From NCBI RefSeq assembly GCF_016808095.1, contig NC_068971.1:46560131-46624130 (forward strand): a stretch of DNA of 64,000 bases. The letters are read 5' to 3'. The position numbers and the translations under genes were made by a program. The DNA comes from Vigna angularis. Taxonomy: Eukaryota > Streptophyta > Magnoliopsida > Fabales > Fabaceae. Below the pieces are notes generated by a model, which worked only from the letters and a program-made list of their open reading frames with translations, made no database searches and was not told where the DNA came from. How positions within the stretch are numbered: position 1 is the stretch's first letter; every line of letters begins with the position of its first letter. Shown here piece after piece: positions 12,683 through 24,893 of this stretch.

Positions 12683-14752
12683 TCTGTTTATGCCTTCGAT
12701 TTGATCTTCAGAACCCTGCGGTTTCAGAGAAAGGTTAATGGGGATCTGGGCATTGAAGAAGGGTTTAGCTTTGAGTGGGGACAACCAAGACAACGATAAA
12801 GGGGTTGACTTTACAAGCCATGGATCTGGGAATCCATGGCTTGGGGTCGGAGAAATTAAGAATAGTGGTAGGTCTGGGTCGGAATTAGAAATCTGGGTCC
12901 TGTGGATGACAGAGCCAAAAAATGTGTGCGTGGGATGTGCTTGCAACCTCTCTGCAACTCAAACTGGACCCAAACGCGGATACAGGGAAAGAGAGAGGAA
13001 AGAAAAAACAGCATTTAAAACTGCACAACGTAAGGTGTAATAATATTGCTAAAAATTATTTGTTATATTATATAACATTATATTATATTATACTATACTA
13101 TTTATATTATTTATATCATATTAGAGTATTAATGTTAATTATTATTATTAAACGAAGGTTGTAAAACAAAAAAAGGAAACACCAGAATCAGTTATTGGGT
13201 AGTTATTTGATTGGGGCAGATTTACTAGTTTTCTCTGTAATTATGGTAAGATGTAAGTTGCAAGAAAAATATAAAGAGAAACAGTTAAACTTAGGAATGT
13301 TTTAGATCGGTTGAAAGGAATGCCTTTTACTATTTTTATTACAAGATCTTTAAAAATCAGTAATTTTTTTAATTTACTTTCTGTGAGGGTGAGAAATAAA
13401 CTATCTTTAGTATTTAAAAATCTTAATGGATACCATATTTTGTTAAGAAATAAGGTAGATGTTGCGTGGTCAACTGTTGAAGGGAAAATTTAAAAGATTA
13501 AATATATTGTTTACAAATGAATAAAGGGTAAAGAAGAGAATAAAAGGGTGTGCGCTACGGAATAAAAAGACGATTCAATCACAGAAAAATATATTAGTAT
13601 TATGTAAAAAGATGGTATTAATATCGTAAGAAACAAAACAAAACAAAAGAAGGAATCAAATCTGGATTGGAAGATGAAGGAGTGCACGATCCATGATCCA
13701 TCAAGAATTAAGAGATTTTGTACAACTGGATGCACCGGTGGAGCGTGTGATTTGTGTGTGGCGGTACATAAAATGAAAAAAAAAATATTAATTATTATTA
13801 ATTAGTAGGACAGAATAAGTCTAACTTAGACGTGAAAATTGGACTAATAATCTAGAATAATATTCTTATAGTTGATGAACTCAACGCGCTTATTATGGTA
13901 GGAACTTGAAGTTAGGCAGAGTTGACCAAAAAAGTTTGGCATGGGAGGTGGCAGGAAGGGAGTCCAAACACGTCCTTATTTTGTTTTCTACGTTTTTATT
14001 TTATTTTTCTACTTTTTGTAAATTCAATAAACCTGACCCACAAATCATGTTGAGAAGGGGTTTTGCACGTGATTTTGTATGTGGAGCAATTCACGAAGCA
14101 GCATTTATTTTTCTCCTGTTTCCCTGAAAAGGAGTTGTCTGAAAAATGTTGTTGCATGATCCAAATCAGAAATTAAGAATCACTTCGGGAAATATGAATA
14201 CCAGAAATAATTTCGTTATCTTAAAAAATGTATTTAAGGCGTATATGCAATAAGTATAATTGAAATTAATTTTGAAAACATACTTTTTATTTTATAAAAT
14301 CAAGCATGTCACGTATCATCACCACTTTAATTTATTTCTTTCGAACTTTCAAATATTTTAAGGATTTTTTGTTTTTATATAAATGCAATTTTCTATTAAT
14401 TATGTAGTTGCTGCAGATTGGAACAGAAAGCAAACAACATTTTTGTCGAAACGTCGTCGTCAAACTTGAACAATATCATTCATTCATGGACTTGGTCTAT
14501 GCTAAATTCATTAGTAGGAAGATGAATTTTTGTGGGGAAGTAGGAAGGGACCAGTTTATAAATATGAAGACTATAAATAAATTTTTAGGAGTTTGATTTT
14601 GGAGTTTATATAGTATGTCAGAAATACATGCCAATATTTCATTCGTTTTGGAGAAGAGAAATAAAAGTCGAATACTTGGGCTTTTTTATGTCTTTGTCTT
14701 TTCCAATAAAAGACTTTTTTTTATTTTTTATTTTTGTCTATGATAACATATT
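12683..14752. other. Intergenic, upstream of the translocator
   Basis: 12683-13040 is the likely 5' UTR and promoter side of the minus-strand translocator. 13060-13150 is a TATTATA-rich tract. The rest is AT-rich without a gene that I recognise. Confidence 0.4.
14744..14752. repeat. Target-site duplication, left copy (TAACATATT)
   Basis: Nine bases directly before the element at 14753, repeated exactly at 15444-15452 after its right end. A 9-bp duplication is the Mutator-superfamily signature. Confidence 0.85.
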
Positions 14753-15443
14753 GGGAGTTGCTCCCTCCACCCCCACACATCTCTTCCTCCACCTCCCCTT
14801 TACCTTTTTGCCCCTTCCTCCACCTTTCTTTTACTATTTTGCCCCTCAGTAAAATTTTATTTTTAAAATTATTGTTTTTTAATTTTATTCATTTATAACA
14901 TATTTCACTGATAACCTACGTAGTTCCTTGTATGAGTAAAATATTTTTCTGCAAAGCTTGGTGATCGTGAAAAGAATTATCAAGCAATCTTCCTCTTGTT
15001 CTCGGTGCAATACGTGGTGCAGTGCGTTTATGGTGTAGTGTCCTTGTCGTGGTTCCTCTCCAGGTACGTAGTCATAATCCTTCCTATAATTCTAAACCCT
15101 AAACCCTTCCCATACTTCCAATAATCCTTTGAATATCCAAGCCTATAATCCTTGCATGAGCCGCAAAAAGTAGTAAAATAAAAACGAAACCTAAAAGGAA
15201 CACTGCCTCTGGACGGATGACATCCTTCAACGGATGTCAACATCCGTTTAAGGCGAAACGGATGTCGACATCCGTTTTGCCTTAAACGGATGTTGACATC
15301 CGTTGAAGGATGTCATCCGTCCAGAGGCAGTGTTCCTTTTAACTTTTGAGGATATAATTGTCATTTTAGAAGGATATAATTGACATTTTAGAAAATTGGG
15401 GAGGTGGAGGAAGAGACGTGTGGGGGTGGAGGGAGCAACTCCT
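14753..15443. mobile_element. Non-autonomous Mutator-like element (MULE-MITE), 691 bp
   Basis: Terminal inverted repeats of 46 bp occupy 14753-14798 and 15398-15443, starting GGGAGTTGCTCCCTCCACCC. They differ at only about two positions. The element is flanked by the exact 9-bp duplication TAACATATT. It has no transposase. Its core is a 150-bp palindrome at 15192-15341. Terminal repeats and duplication size place it among Mutator-like elements; its sequence family differs from the MULE at 35655. Confidence 0.88.
15192..15341. repeat. Near-perfect 150-bp palindrome
   Basis: Centred on GTCGAC between 15266 and 15267, with no spacer. I paired both arms base by base near the centre and found one mismatch (15255/15278). 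Each arm also contains smaller nested inverted words of the type AACGGATGT...ACATCCGTT. RNA from either strand would fold into a 75-bp hairpin, a possible small-RNA source. Confidence 0.93.
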
Positions 15444-17034
15444 TAACATATTTCATCCTTTGTGGCTCATATTTGACATGGGTCCATAATTCAATTACTT
15501 GTGGATCCTATTAAATGTGGCCCTTTGGGCTATTTATTTTTGTTTGAGCCTTTTTTTCTCTTCCTTAAAACATATGCATACCGTAATTATGTCATAGCAA
15601 GTTCGTGAATTTTGCAAGAACAAGATTGGTAATAACAGTTTATAATAAAGTTTCTCATTTTCGTCTAGAAATGAAGTTGATAAATAGGATTTTCTTAGGA
15701 AGTAAATTACGTAAAAGTATGGTAAATTTCATTAAAAAAATTTACAGTATATAGACAAAATTGAAATATGATTCTTATCATTGAAGAGTATTGTAAGAAA
15801 AGTTTTTTTTTTTTGACAAAAAAAGTCCAATATATTTTTTGTTGCTTAGGAAATAAACATAGTATTAACTAGTGGATAAAAACTTATCCTCCTGCGTTTA
15901 AGTATTCAAATACTTTATTTATTATTAGTAATGCACCTATAATTTAATAGTTAACTTTTTAAATTATTTTTATCTAATTTTTATTTATTTATTAACTAGG
16001 TTTACATCAATTTTATTTATTGAAGAGAAATTGCTAATATTATAAGACTTATATATTCGTCTGACACGTTTGAAAGGAGTATGAATGGAAAAATAGAAAG
16101 GCAGAAGGAAAATAAGGTAAAATGTAATATAAAATAAATGCGAAAAATAATATAAAAAAGTCATATATAATAATATATTTTTTTTAAAAAACAACACTTA
16201 ACTTCACTAATATACTTGGTAGGTAACTACTACATTTAACTCGTAATGAAAATGTATAATGCATTTTATATTTATTTAATTTAATAGTTTTTAATAAAAC
16301 TCAAGTTTTTTAAGCAGGTTACCGAGGAAGGACGAAACATACATAAGTTAAACTTATTCAATAGTATTTTTAAGGTAATAAATAAAAATAAACTAATTTT
16401 CGTAATTTAAAATTAGATTATTCACAATTTAATTTGTAAAGCTCTCTTATATAATTTTTCTATTTTTTTTAGTTTGTGTATAAACTATCTTCAACTTATA
16501 AACAAACTCTTTCCATTTTTTTTAGTTTATTTTCTTTGAAAATACTTATAAAAAAATAAATGTAAAAATTTAAATAAACTAGAATTATTGTACTATTACT
16601 GGATGTCTGTCATTTTTCTAAAAAAAGTTATATTTAATAAATCTATAATTTATGATTTCCATTTCGTCTCATGCACCACACACGACTTATAATACATTTT
16701 AAATAGTTAACAATACGTATACAATTATAAAAACGTATAAATATAAGGGCCTAATTTTGTTTTAGAAATCATAAGAGAAAATATCGCGGTATTCTTCTCC
16801 TAAAATAGAAAATTTAATTTATAGTTGATTATTTATTCTATCAACATCAAGTAACTGTATAGTGATAGTATCAAAACTATGAATTTAATCATTTAAAGAT
16901 AAAAAGATAAACTCGTTAAAATTATTTAATAGGATTTGTTATTTCAAAATATCAGATAAACAATTAGATATATTTTTAAAATAAAAAATAATAATTGATT
17001 TGTTAATCTATGATAAGAAAAGTTTCTTAATAAC
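15444..17034. other. AT-rich intergenic DNA
   Basis: No gene or element with boundaries was recognised. It starts with the right target duplication of the preceding element (15444-15452). Confidence 0.4.
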
Positions 17035-17431
17035 TTACCTTCTTTTGTGGTGGCCAACCATGAGGGAGAGAGATGGCTCCTCCTTCTGAAACTTTGACAG
17101 TCACACTTCTACTCCTTTCACCACCGGAATTTGAAGAAACAAACAATGGACCTTTCTCCATCTTTCTACTCCCAACAAGTAATGGTAAACTCACTTTCTT
17201 TCTTGCATACGAGAGTTCTTGCAGATGATGTTTTCCTCTACCTGAAAACACACCATTTCATTTCATTGTTCAAATCATTTGACTTTGTTCGGTTCCTAGG
17301 AGAACACAAAACAAATTAGGAAAAAAAAGATCAGAAGTTTCGGATGGTGAATTCGATAGCTTGGAAAAGTGGTACATGCCGGTGGTGATAGCTATGAAAG
17401 TCGGTTGAGCAATAAGAGCAATTTGAGCCAT
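17035..17431 (-). pseudogene. Orphan gene fragment, plastid-targeted-like N-terminus
   Basis: On the minus strand an ATG at 17431 opens a Ser/Thr-rich stretch (MAQIALIAQPTFIAITTG...) that could be a chloroplast transit peptide. After a pyrimidine tract and CTAG near 17300, and GTTTTCAG near 17250, another open stretch reads RKKVSLPLLVGSRKMEKGPL and then ISLPHGWPPQKK, ending at a good donor (AAG/GTAAGT) at about 17035. No further coding exon follows on that strand within the next kilobases that I could recognise. It looks like the first exon or exons of a gene whose remainder is lost or very distant. I do not recognise the family. It could also be an intact small gene. Confidence 0.4.
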
Positions 17432-17539
17432 TGAAGAACCAAGTCCACGGATCTGGGTACGCTTGCTAACTGTAAGAGAGTATAGAGGGGAAAAAAGGGA
17501 GAGTTCCAGTACACAGAAAAACAACAAGAAAGTGAACAA

Positions 17540-18819
17540 GGCCTCTTATTCGGTACTCATTCATGGGTGACAATGATGTTTTCCTCCTTCTATGACATGA
17601 ATTAATGAATCAACACTTTAACATATACATTTTCAGAATATATAAAATTAATGAAATACATTTTCTTACATAAATTTTTTATTATATTATTTTTATAATA
17701 GAAGGATTCAACATTTTTCTCTTTTTCACTGGTTTAGTTGTTTTTACTGCTGGAGTTGCTCAGTATTGTTCAGTGTTGAAGAATGGGAAGATTAATAAGT
17801 GGAGCTCTTTTCATATCAAAATTTTCCAGAAAAAAAATTATTGTGAGAAACAAATTAGAGATTGATGAAAAAGAGGAAATATCAAGAATAACCATTTTAA
17901 ATTACTGTGAATGAATTGATAATGGGACCAATCCCAATTTTGAGAGATATTTTTCTTTGGTTGGAATCCACGTGAGATAATGTTTTTGGTTCATGACATT
18001 GAAATGCGAAGTTATTTAGAACAATAATGAATAGGGGTGACATGACATCTTAGAGGTGGGGGCCATCTTTGCAAATGGATATTCGAATCTTCTATGGTAT
18101 AAGATTAGTGTTGCTTACCGTTTTCTTAAATTGCTTTGAAAATTTTAGTTTTATTTCACATCGTTTCTTTGTTGTTGTTTGTTATTTCAATGGTCTGATT
18201 TTAATCTAGTCGTTATTTTTGTTTATTTTTTAATTTTTATTCAGAAAATTAATGTGATTATTATTATATTTGAATAAATAATTTATATATAATTATATTT
18301 AAGTATTGTAAATATATATAATTATAGATATAATATTTAAATACAATTTTTTATAATGTGAAAAAATAAAATAACTAATGAATTTTATTATAATATTATT
18401 AAAATATTCAATTATAAATATATTTGAGATAAAATTTATAATAATAATAACAATAAAATTGGTAGATTTTATGAATTTACATAATTATTTGTTATAATTA
18501 ATTTTTTATAATGTTTCTAAATTATGTGAAACTAGTGAGTATTGAGTATACGATAGAAACAAAAATTCACGCTTTGAATTATTGTCCATAAGTTTTCTGT
18601 TCAAAATGTTTGTGAAATAAAACAAAAAGATAAATAATTACTTACATTGTCCTATATCTCAATATTGTAAGTAATTTCTATAATAAATATAATTTGTAAA
18701 ATCTTTTTAAAATAAATATTATTTAATGTTATAAATGTGAATTTCATATTTAGAATTTAAACCAATCAATTTAATATCGTGATTATTATAAGAACCTTAA
18801 AAATAGGATATTACTGTTG
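17540..18819. other. AT-rich intergenic DNA
   Basis: Very AT-rich, without recognisable genes. Confidence 0.4.
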
Positions 18820-18932
18820 ATTTGCTTTTGGTACCACTCCAAAAGGACTCTTATCAGTGGAGGTATGTTATGTGTATATAAACTCATGTTCATCTCTTAT
18901 TTTATTTGATGTGGAACTTTGTTTGTACCCAA
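18820..18932. repeat. Dispersed legume repeat, copy 1
   Basis: The block from GGTACCACTCCAAAAGGACT to TTTGTTTGTACCCAAC recurs in the same orientation at about 34312-34422 with moderate divergence. I know this block as widely dispersed in legume genomes. Its element class is not clear from the sequence. Confidence 0.7.
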
Positions 18933-19720
18933 CACCAATATTGATGCAACACACATAAATCATTTATATCGATTCCTCACGTATAAAATTCATAAGATCA
19001 ATTCCTTGAATATTGATTTCTCACATATCCAACAAACTGTCCAACATTATAGTCAGGTGTTATAAGCAATTGATAAACTGAAATCTATCCCTAGCATCAC
19101 AGAATATCAAGTATTATTGTTCAGATCTGATTTTAGAAATACTTTCCAGTCAAATCTAAAACCCACATTCATTAAACTATTGATCAGATAGAATCAAGCA
19201 CTAAGAGCAGAACAAAAATACCAATATTGAATAAAACAAAAATGCTATATATAAATATCAATAGATTACATCTGAGTTTGAATCAATTACATTCAATCCC
19301 AAGAGAAAAGATCAACCACTCATCGTAGCCATTAGCATTCTAAGAGATGAAGAAGAAGATCCTACAGCTAAAGTGGAAGAAAAACTCTTTGGGTAACTTC
19401 TTTCTCCGTAGCTCTCCGTCTCCCCCTTTCTTTTTGACTCGTGAGTATATATATTGCGCGAATTCTCGCTTAAGCGAGAAGAAACTTCTTGGAGAAGATA
19501 ATAATTTTCGCTTAAGCTAAATTATTTTCGCTTAAGCGAGAATGACTTTTAAATCAATGGCTTCCTGGATGAATCTAGCTTAAGCGAGATCATTTTAGCT
19601 TGGGCAAATTGTTGCAGGATTTGCTCTTCTCTCTTAATTTACCTGGAACATATACAAAATAGGGATCAAATGTTTTCCTTTTAATCAACAACTCAGAAAC
19701 ATATGATTACATTTCATCTT
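18933..19720. repeat. Probable retroelement remnant with GCTTAAGC motifs
   Basis: The sequence reads like LTR or untranslated retroelement DNA rather than a gene. At 19466-19610 the palindromic core GCTTAAGC, often as TCGCTTAAGCGAGA, occurs four times plus a degenerate fifth. No coding domain or clear termini were found. Confidence 0.4.
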
Positions 19721-19979
19721 TCTTAGATTGGGGAAAATTGATACAAATGTACATAATTTAATACAGAAGTGCCAAAATTCCATATGAAAATTTACTACTT
19801 TTTTGCACTTATCACATATTCTATTTTAGAACAAGTAAGTTTCGACTATTTCTTCTTGTTTGTTTTTAGTTTGAGATCATGTGTAACGGTTTCTTGTCGC
19901 ATGTGCTTTATAACCTCTCTTCTTGGTTCTTTATTAAATTGTAGTCCTAAAGACCCTTTTCTATTACAATTTGGTGATT

Positions 19980-22890
19980 CATAGGTGTTTCTAGAGTTTC
20001 TTGTGTGAGAACAAAAAAGTGTGTTCTTATAGCTCTATAGCTTCGGTGTAAGGTAAGGGAAACTATTTTAGTTAAAGTTTGCTTGGTAGGCATGTTATAA
20101 TCCATGATTGTATGATGATAATGTGTTTAAATTGTATTATTAAATTGAATTATAAATTCTAGTATGTTGAGTTACTTGAAATTGATATATAATGATATGA
20201 AAATGTATGAAAATTGATGTGTGATTGTTAGGCTGAGGTTAAAAGTTGTTTTTGGTAAGTTATGATGGAAATTTGGTTGTATTATAAGTTGTTAAACTAT
20301 TATAGATTGTTGAAGGGTATTAAGTACAAGGAAGAATTAATTTTTTTGTCAAAACTGGAGGAGGTTTGAGAGGTGATTTACTAAACTCTTGGTCTAAAGC
20401 AAGGATTTATGGTTTGGGATAATTTATTTGGTCTTAAGTAACTTGTTTAGGGTGACGGTTATTTGATATATTGTGTAGATTGGAATGGTAGTCATCCTAA
20501 TGTGCTTACAATGGTGTGTTCAAGGTATGTTTAGTGATGTAATAGGTGAGATTCTAAATTGGAATGTCTAGGATAAATGTGAGGGTTTGGAGTCTGTTAT
20601 AGAATCCATTAGGACTTGTTTATGTTGTTAGTTTGTAAAAATTAGTATTAAAAGGAGTTGAAATGAGTTTGGGAAGTCTGAAGTGGTTAAGTAATTTTTG
20701 AGTGGTCAATTTGAACTAGAGGTCTATTTTCACATGTTTCCTAGTGCTTGAAGGGTTGTATAGGAACCATTCAAGTATGTGTAGAGGATAACCAAAATCA
20801 AAATAGAAATGTATGAGGTTTTGGTGTCGTGTTGGGCGCCCCTTGAGCGTCCTGTTTGCCCAAGGTTTGGTGCTGAGCGCCCTCTTAGCGTCCCTTTCTG
20901 GTGGCTTGTAGCGTCTAGACGCCCTTGGTCAGATTTTTGGGTTTTCCAGTTTTAAAGTGTTTTGTGATTTTCTGATGTACTGTTTTGTATCTTATGATGT
21001 ATGTTTAATAGTTTCATGAGTTATGTTGTGATACATGAAGTTGAATGTGTATCTATATATTGAATGGAAAGTTATGGAAATGAGTTCTAAAGAGAAACTT
21101 CTTGTTGAAGGTTTCAAGTATTGTTAATATGAATGCGGAAGCTTAGTTTTGAGAGTTATCATAACATAATGATTATTCATTCTTAGGTAGAGAGGTTTGA
21201 TACATGTGGTGAGAGTAACATGAGGTCTTAGTCTAGGTGCTTCAAGTATGGCCTAAGACGCAATACAGATTAATCTTGTGAATATGGTAGAGTGAAACCT
21301 ATTGACAATGACTTTGCAAAGGTAGAGGTCACCAGTCATAGCTTGACATTTATACTAAATTCGGATAGTCCAATTTAAGTCTTGACATGTGATGTGTGAG
21401 TAAATGTAATTGCATTCATGTCTTAGTTTAGGTCATTTGCATGCATAATTGCATTCATTGAAGGATTTAGTCATGGATTATCTTTGTTTCGGATCATACA
21501 TTGGCATTTTGTGTTTTTATTGTAGATTGATGATTCTAAGTGCCAAAATCACAATTTGGGAAGAATTGATGTACAAGATACCAAGATGAAACCAGAGAGT
21601 TCAACAACCAAGTTGTGAACAGTCTCACAACCTGTGGATGTTGCTTCTAAATGGAGTTGCAAAACAGAAAGTTCAACAACTGTGCTGTGAAAGTTCTCAC
21701 AACCTGTGGAGTAATCTATGGATTCACGTAAGAAAACAGAATTAAAGCAGAGAAGAACACAGGCAAAGTGGGGAGTTTTCCATGGGCTGTGAAAGTTTCC
21801 AGGAGCAGTTATTGAGCAGTTGATCTCTTTTATTACTGATTTAAAGAGATTAAATTAAAGGAAAATTGGAGGAAGTTAGGGAAAAGGAAAACCACTCTCC
21901 TAAAAAGGGGGAATTTGTGGAAATGATGGGAGAGGAATGAACAACACGTGGAAGGGGGATACAAAAAGGGGATTCACGTACAACAAAGGGCGCTTCTTCT
22001 TCATCTTCTTCTTGGAGCTTTTGGCTGCAACTTTTTGGGGAACTTTTTGCTTTTTGATTTTTCTTTTCCATTATGCAGAACTAAATTTCCTTTTGTTAGT
22101 GGATTGATGTAGTGCTTTGGATTATATTTTCTGAACCTTTTTCAATTGATGTTAAGTTCATTTTAATTATCCCAGTGTTCTATTTATGTTTTAATGTCTA
22201 TTCTATGAGCAGTTTCACAGTTGAGAGATTGGGAATTGCTTGCGTTTATAAATAGAACAGATTAGATGCTGTCACAATTGGGAAATTGGGCATGACTAGT
22301 TAGTTTGAATTGAGATATGATTGTTCTTCATGATCTTGTTGAATTTGTAATTGGCCTAAGGGATTGGGGATTCAAATTCAAGGGATATGTTTGCTTACTA
22401 AGGGATTAGGGGTAAACAAGCTCTAAATAAACTCAAGTGGATAATTATAATTTACACATCGATTGAAAAGGGGAGGAAATTATATGAAAAGGTATGAAAT
22501 CAATTCTCTAACATTGTTTATATCATTTGAATTTCCATCACTTGTTTATGTTCATCATTTCACTGGATAAATTTCATCACTCAAAATTAAGTAAGTTAGT
22601 AAACTGGTACTCAACTCATTCAATCCCAGAGGACGATATTTTGTTACTACAATTACGATTGGTACACTTGCCAAACGTACATCAACATGTTTAAGATATT
22701 TGTACTGTTTTATGTGAAGTATGATTCATATATGAAGTGTTTAATTATATTATGGATTGTTTTTGTAATGCTAGCTTACCATTTTTCTTTGTATTTTTTT
22801 GTATCCTTTTGTGCTTTGATGTCATGCATCAGTGATACTGGAGCAGGTCTTGGGTGGACATGTTCCTAATGCTTAGATAGTTTGTTAGCT
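19980..22890 (+). mobile_element. Old gypsy-type LTR remnant, interrupted by a younger solo LTR
   Basis: The parts 19980-21389 and 22690-22890 read as continuous DNA once the solo LTR is removed. They contain GC-rich words (GGCGCCCCTTGAGCGTCC, GAGCGCCCTCTTAGCGTCCC at 20834-20905) and the stretch AATGCTAGCTTACC that I associate with Tekay/Del-like LTRs of legumes. No pol domain survives. Boundaries are approximate and the class is inferred. Confidence 0.45.
21390..22684 (+). mobile_element. Solo LTR (1295 bp) of a gypsy-like retrotransposon
   Basis: Begins TGATGT and ends ACATCA, a perfect 6-bp inverted end pair. It is flanked by the exact 5-bp duplication ACATG (21385-21389 and 22685-22689). 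Near the 3' end are CCCAGAGGACGATATTTTG and TTGGTACACTTGCC, a pattern common at the ends of plant gypsy LTRs. No internal region is present, so it probably arose by LTR-LTR recombination. The first ~600 bp are nearly identical to the copy at 63389-64000. Confidence 0.92.
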
Positions 22891-23939
22891 ATATTTTCAC
22901 TAGTGTAAACTTTTTTTTGGTGGTTTAGACGACCATTCTTGTTTATAGTTTTGATCTTAATATCTTGTGTATAAAGTTTGTTTTATGATTATTTTATATG
23001 AGTGTAAATTAGCTTTATAATCTTAACTTCTAACTAATTTATTTTATTTAATATGTGATAATTCCATTTATGGTTTTAGTACTATATTTTTGAAAAGTTT
23101 TCCCATCATACTATATTATTTTAAAATATTTGGAATGTTTTCCAATCATACTATATTATTTTAAAATATTTGGAAAGTTTTCCAATTATACTATATTATT
23201 TTAGAATATTCTTATATCAAATCATTTAAATTTTAAAAATGTAGTTATATACTTTTGACACTTTGAATGCTCAAATACATAAAACTTGTGGTAAGTAAAT
23301 ATGTGGAGCTTTTTCCTTATCTGATTTTTTTTTATCCATATCAATTTTGCCATTAAAGAAAATGTAAAAGGTATATTACTTATATAAGTGCATTCAATCC
23401 TCTTAAATAATACAACTCAAACTTTCAAATAGTGCTAACACACCTCTCAGAATAATTTTCTTGTCACCAGTTAAGAACACCAACCATATAAATGTACTAA
23501 TATCCAATTTAATATCTCATGCATGATGGTCACACCTTTTTTTATTTAAAATATGCTCTTTTAACTTCACCTTCTTTGAAATAAAACACATATGTTCCCT
23601 TAAGTTCAATATTGTACAAAGTAAATGAAAGAAGAAAAAAAAACAGGGAATAAAAATTAAACTTTTATAAAAGTGAACAAAGCGTGCTATGATTAAAGTA
23701 GGATTAGAAAACCTTTATACTTTCAATATATTTGGATTAAATCAAATGATTAAAATTATGTAAAATTTCTAAACTAAACACAAAAAAACAAAAATTAGAA
23801 AAGAAAGAAAAAATAAGTTACAGGAGAAACTAAATTTTTAACTAAAAAATTATTTTGCTAAGTGAGTTTGGTTTGGTTCTTAATTACTGGGCTTGCCCAT
23901 CCAACATAAATCTGTGACCTTTTCTTCTCATCGGTCAAG
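22891..23939. other. AT-rich intergenic DNA with a short tandem repeat
   Basis: Holds three copies of a 40-bp unit at 23091-23210 (core TTTTCCAATCATACTATATT). Nothing else was seen. Confidence 0.5.
23091..23210. repeat. Three tandem copies of a 40-bp unit
   Basis: Units start at 23091, 23131 and 23171 and end in TTTTA(A/G)AATATT. They differ by a few substitutions. Confidence 0.85.
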
Positions 23940-24039
23940 CTGATTGGGGGTGTTGGATTCTCCTTCCTCCGACTTCATTCACGCATTCAACATCAACATG
24001 ATCTGATCGATAGTGTTTCATCTCACGTTTCCATATCAG

Positions 24040-24655
24040 GTTTTATCAATTTTTCTTTTCGATCCAACTCATTTAAATCTTAATTTGATCCTGTTGTTTA
24101 TTGAAACAATAAGCATCAGTTGTTGGTTTTTGTTGGAAGATCTAAGATTTTTTGCCATCCTTAATCGCCTGTTTTGTGGCATTGGCTGAATGTTTTTGTG
24201 GTTTTGTTATTCAAAAGTTATTCCTGTTTTTGTATAAATTGGTGCGAGTTAAATGTCTGCACCTGTTTTGTTCATCATTTCCCACAATGTGGGAAATTAT
24301 TTGTAGATTCATTTATTGCGGTTTATTTTCTATCAGGAAATTTGGATTGTGGAATTTTAGTTGGTGCAATGCATTCATATTCTGGAATTTTTAATTAAAA
24401 AACAGTCATTTAATTATGGTAATTGAGTGAGGTGCACATAGTCTCCAACTGATTGTAAAACAGTAACTATAGAGTAATTTTTTAGTTTTGTACAACCAAC
24501 CTTCAGTCCAGGGAAAGTGATGCATTCAATCCTTTGGTAATAGGTTTCTTTTGAGTTGAGCTCTGTGAGAATGGAAGCATACTCTTTCCTTTAAAATGTC
24601 TATGTCAAACATCAGTTACGTGATAATGACATGGTTGGATTTGTATTCAATGTAG
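24040..24655 (+). other. Probable 5' UTR intron of the Yos1-like gene
   Basis: Bounded by AG/GTTTTATC at about 24040 and TGTAG/GGAA before the coding exon. The leader before it (23940-24039) is pyrimidine-rich. The open frames inside are short and unlike any family. Donor choice is by eye. Confidence 0.5.
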
Positions 24656-24659
24656 GGAA

Positions 24660-24893
24660 ATGGGTTTGTGGACTTTACTTGAGGGTTTTTTGCTTCTTGC
24701 AAATGCACTGGCAATTTTAAATGAGGGTCGTTTTCTTGCACCTAGAGGATGGGGTTTCGCAGATTTCTCAGTAGGAAGGACTAAGTCGTTCAAAGGCCAG
24801 CTTATAGGACTCATTTATGCAACTCAGTACCTTAGAGTTCCCCTCATACTTCTCAACTCCATTTGCATCATTCTCAAATTGGTCTCTGGATGA
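24660..24893 (+). CDS. Yos1/IER3IP1-like protein
   Basis: A 77-residue membrane protein of the Yos1 family (immediate early response 3-interacting protein 1 in animals). In yeast Yos1 works with Yip1-Yif1 in ER-to-Golgi COPII vesicle transport. Two hydrophobic helices are visible: residues about 3-20 (WTLLEGFLLLANALAIL) and about 58-76 (RVPLILLNSICIILKLVSG). Between them lie NEGRFLAPRGW and the R(T)KSFKGQL(I)GLIYATQYLRVPL block that is nearly constant in plants. The length is the family norm, so the single coding exon is complete. The ATG follows a 3' splice site (ATGTAG/GGAA) by four bases, and a leader exon probably ends near 24039, so the 5' UTR carries an intron of about 0.6 kb. Confidence 0.95.
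   Translation: MGLWTLLEGFLLLANALAILNEGRFLAPRGWGFADFSVGRTKSFKGQLIGLIYATQYLRVPLILLNSICIILKLVSG

Noticed and set aside
24152..24398. Two overlapping Cys/Phe-rich frames before the Yos1-like gene
   Set aside because: They lie within the probable 5' UTR intron and look like translated AT-rich intron sequence.
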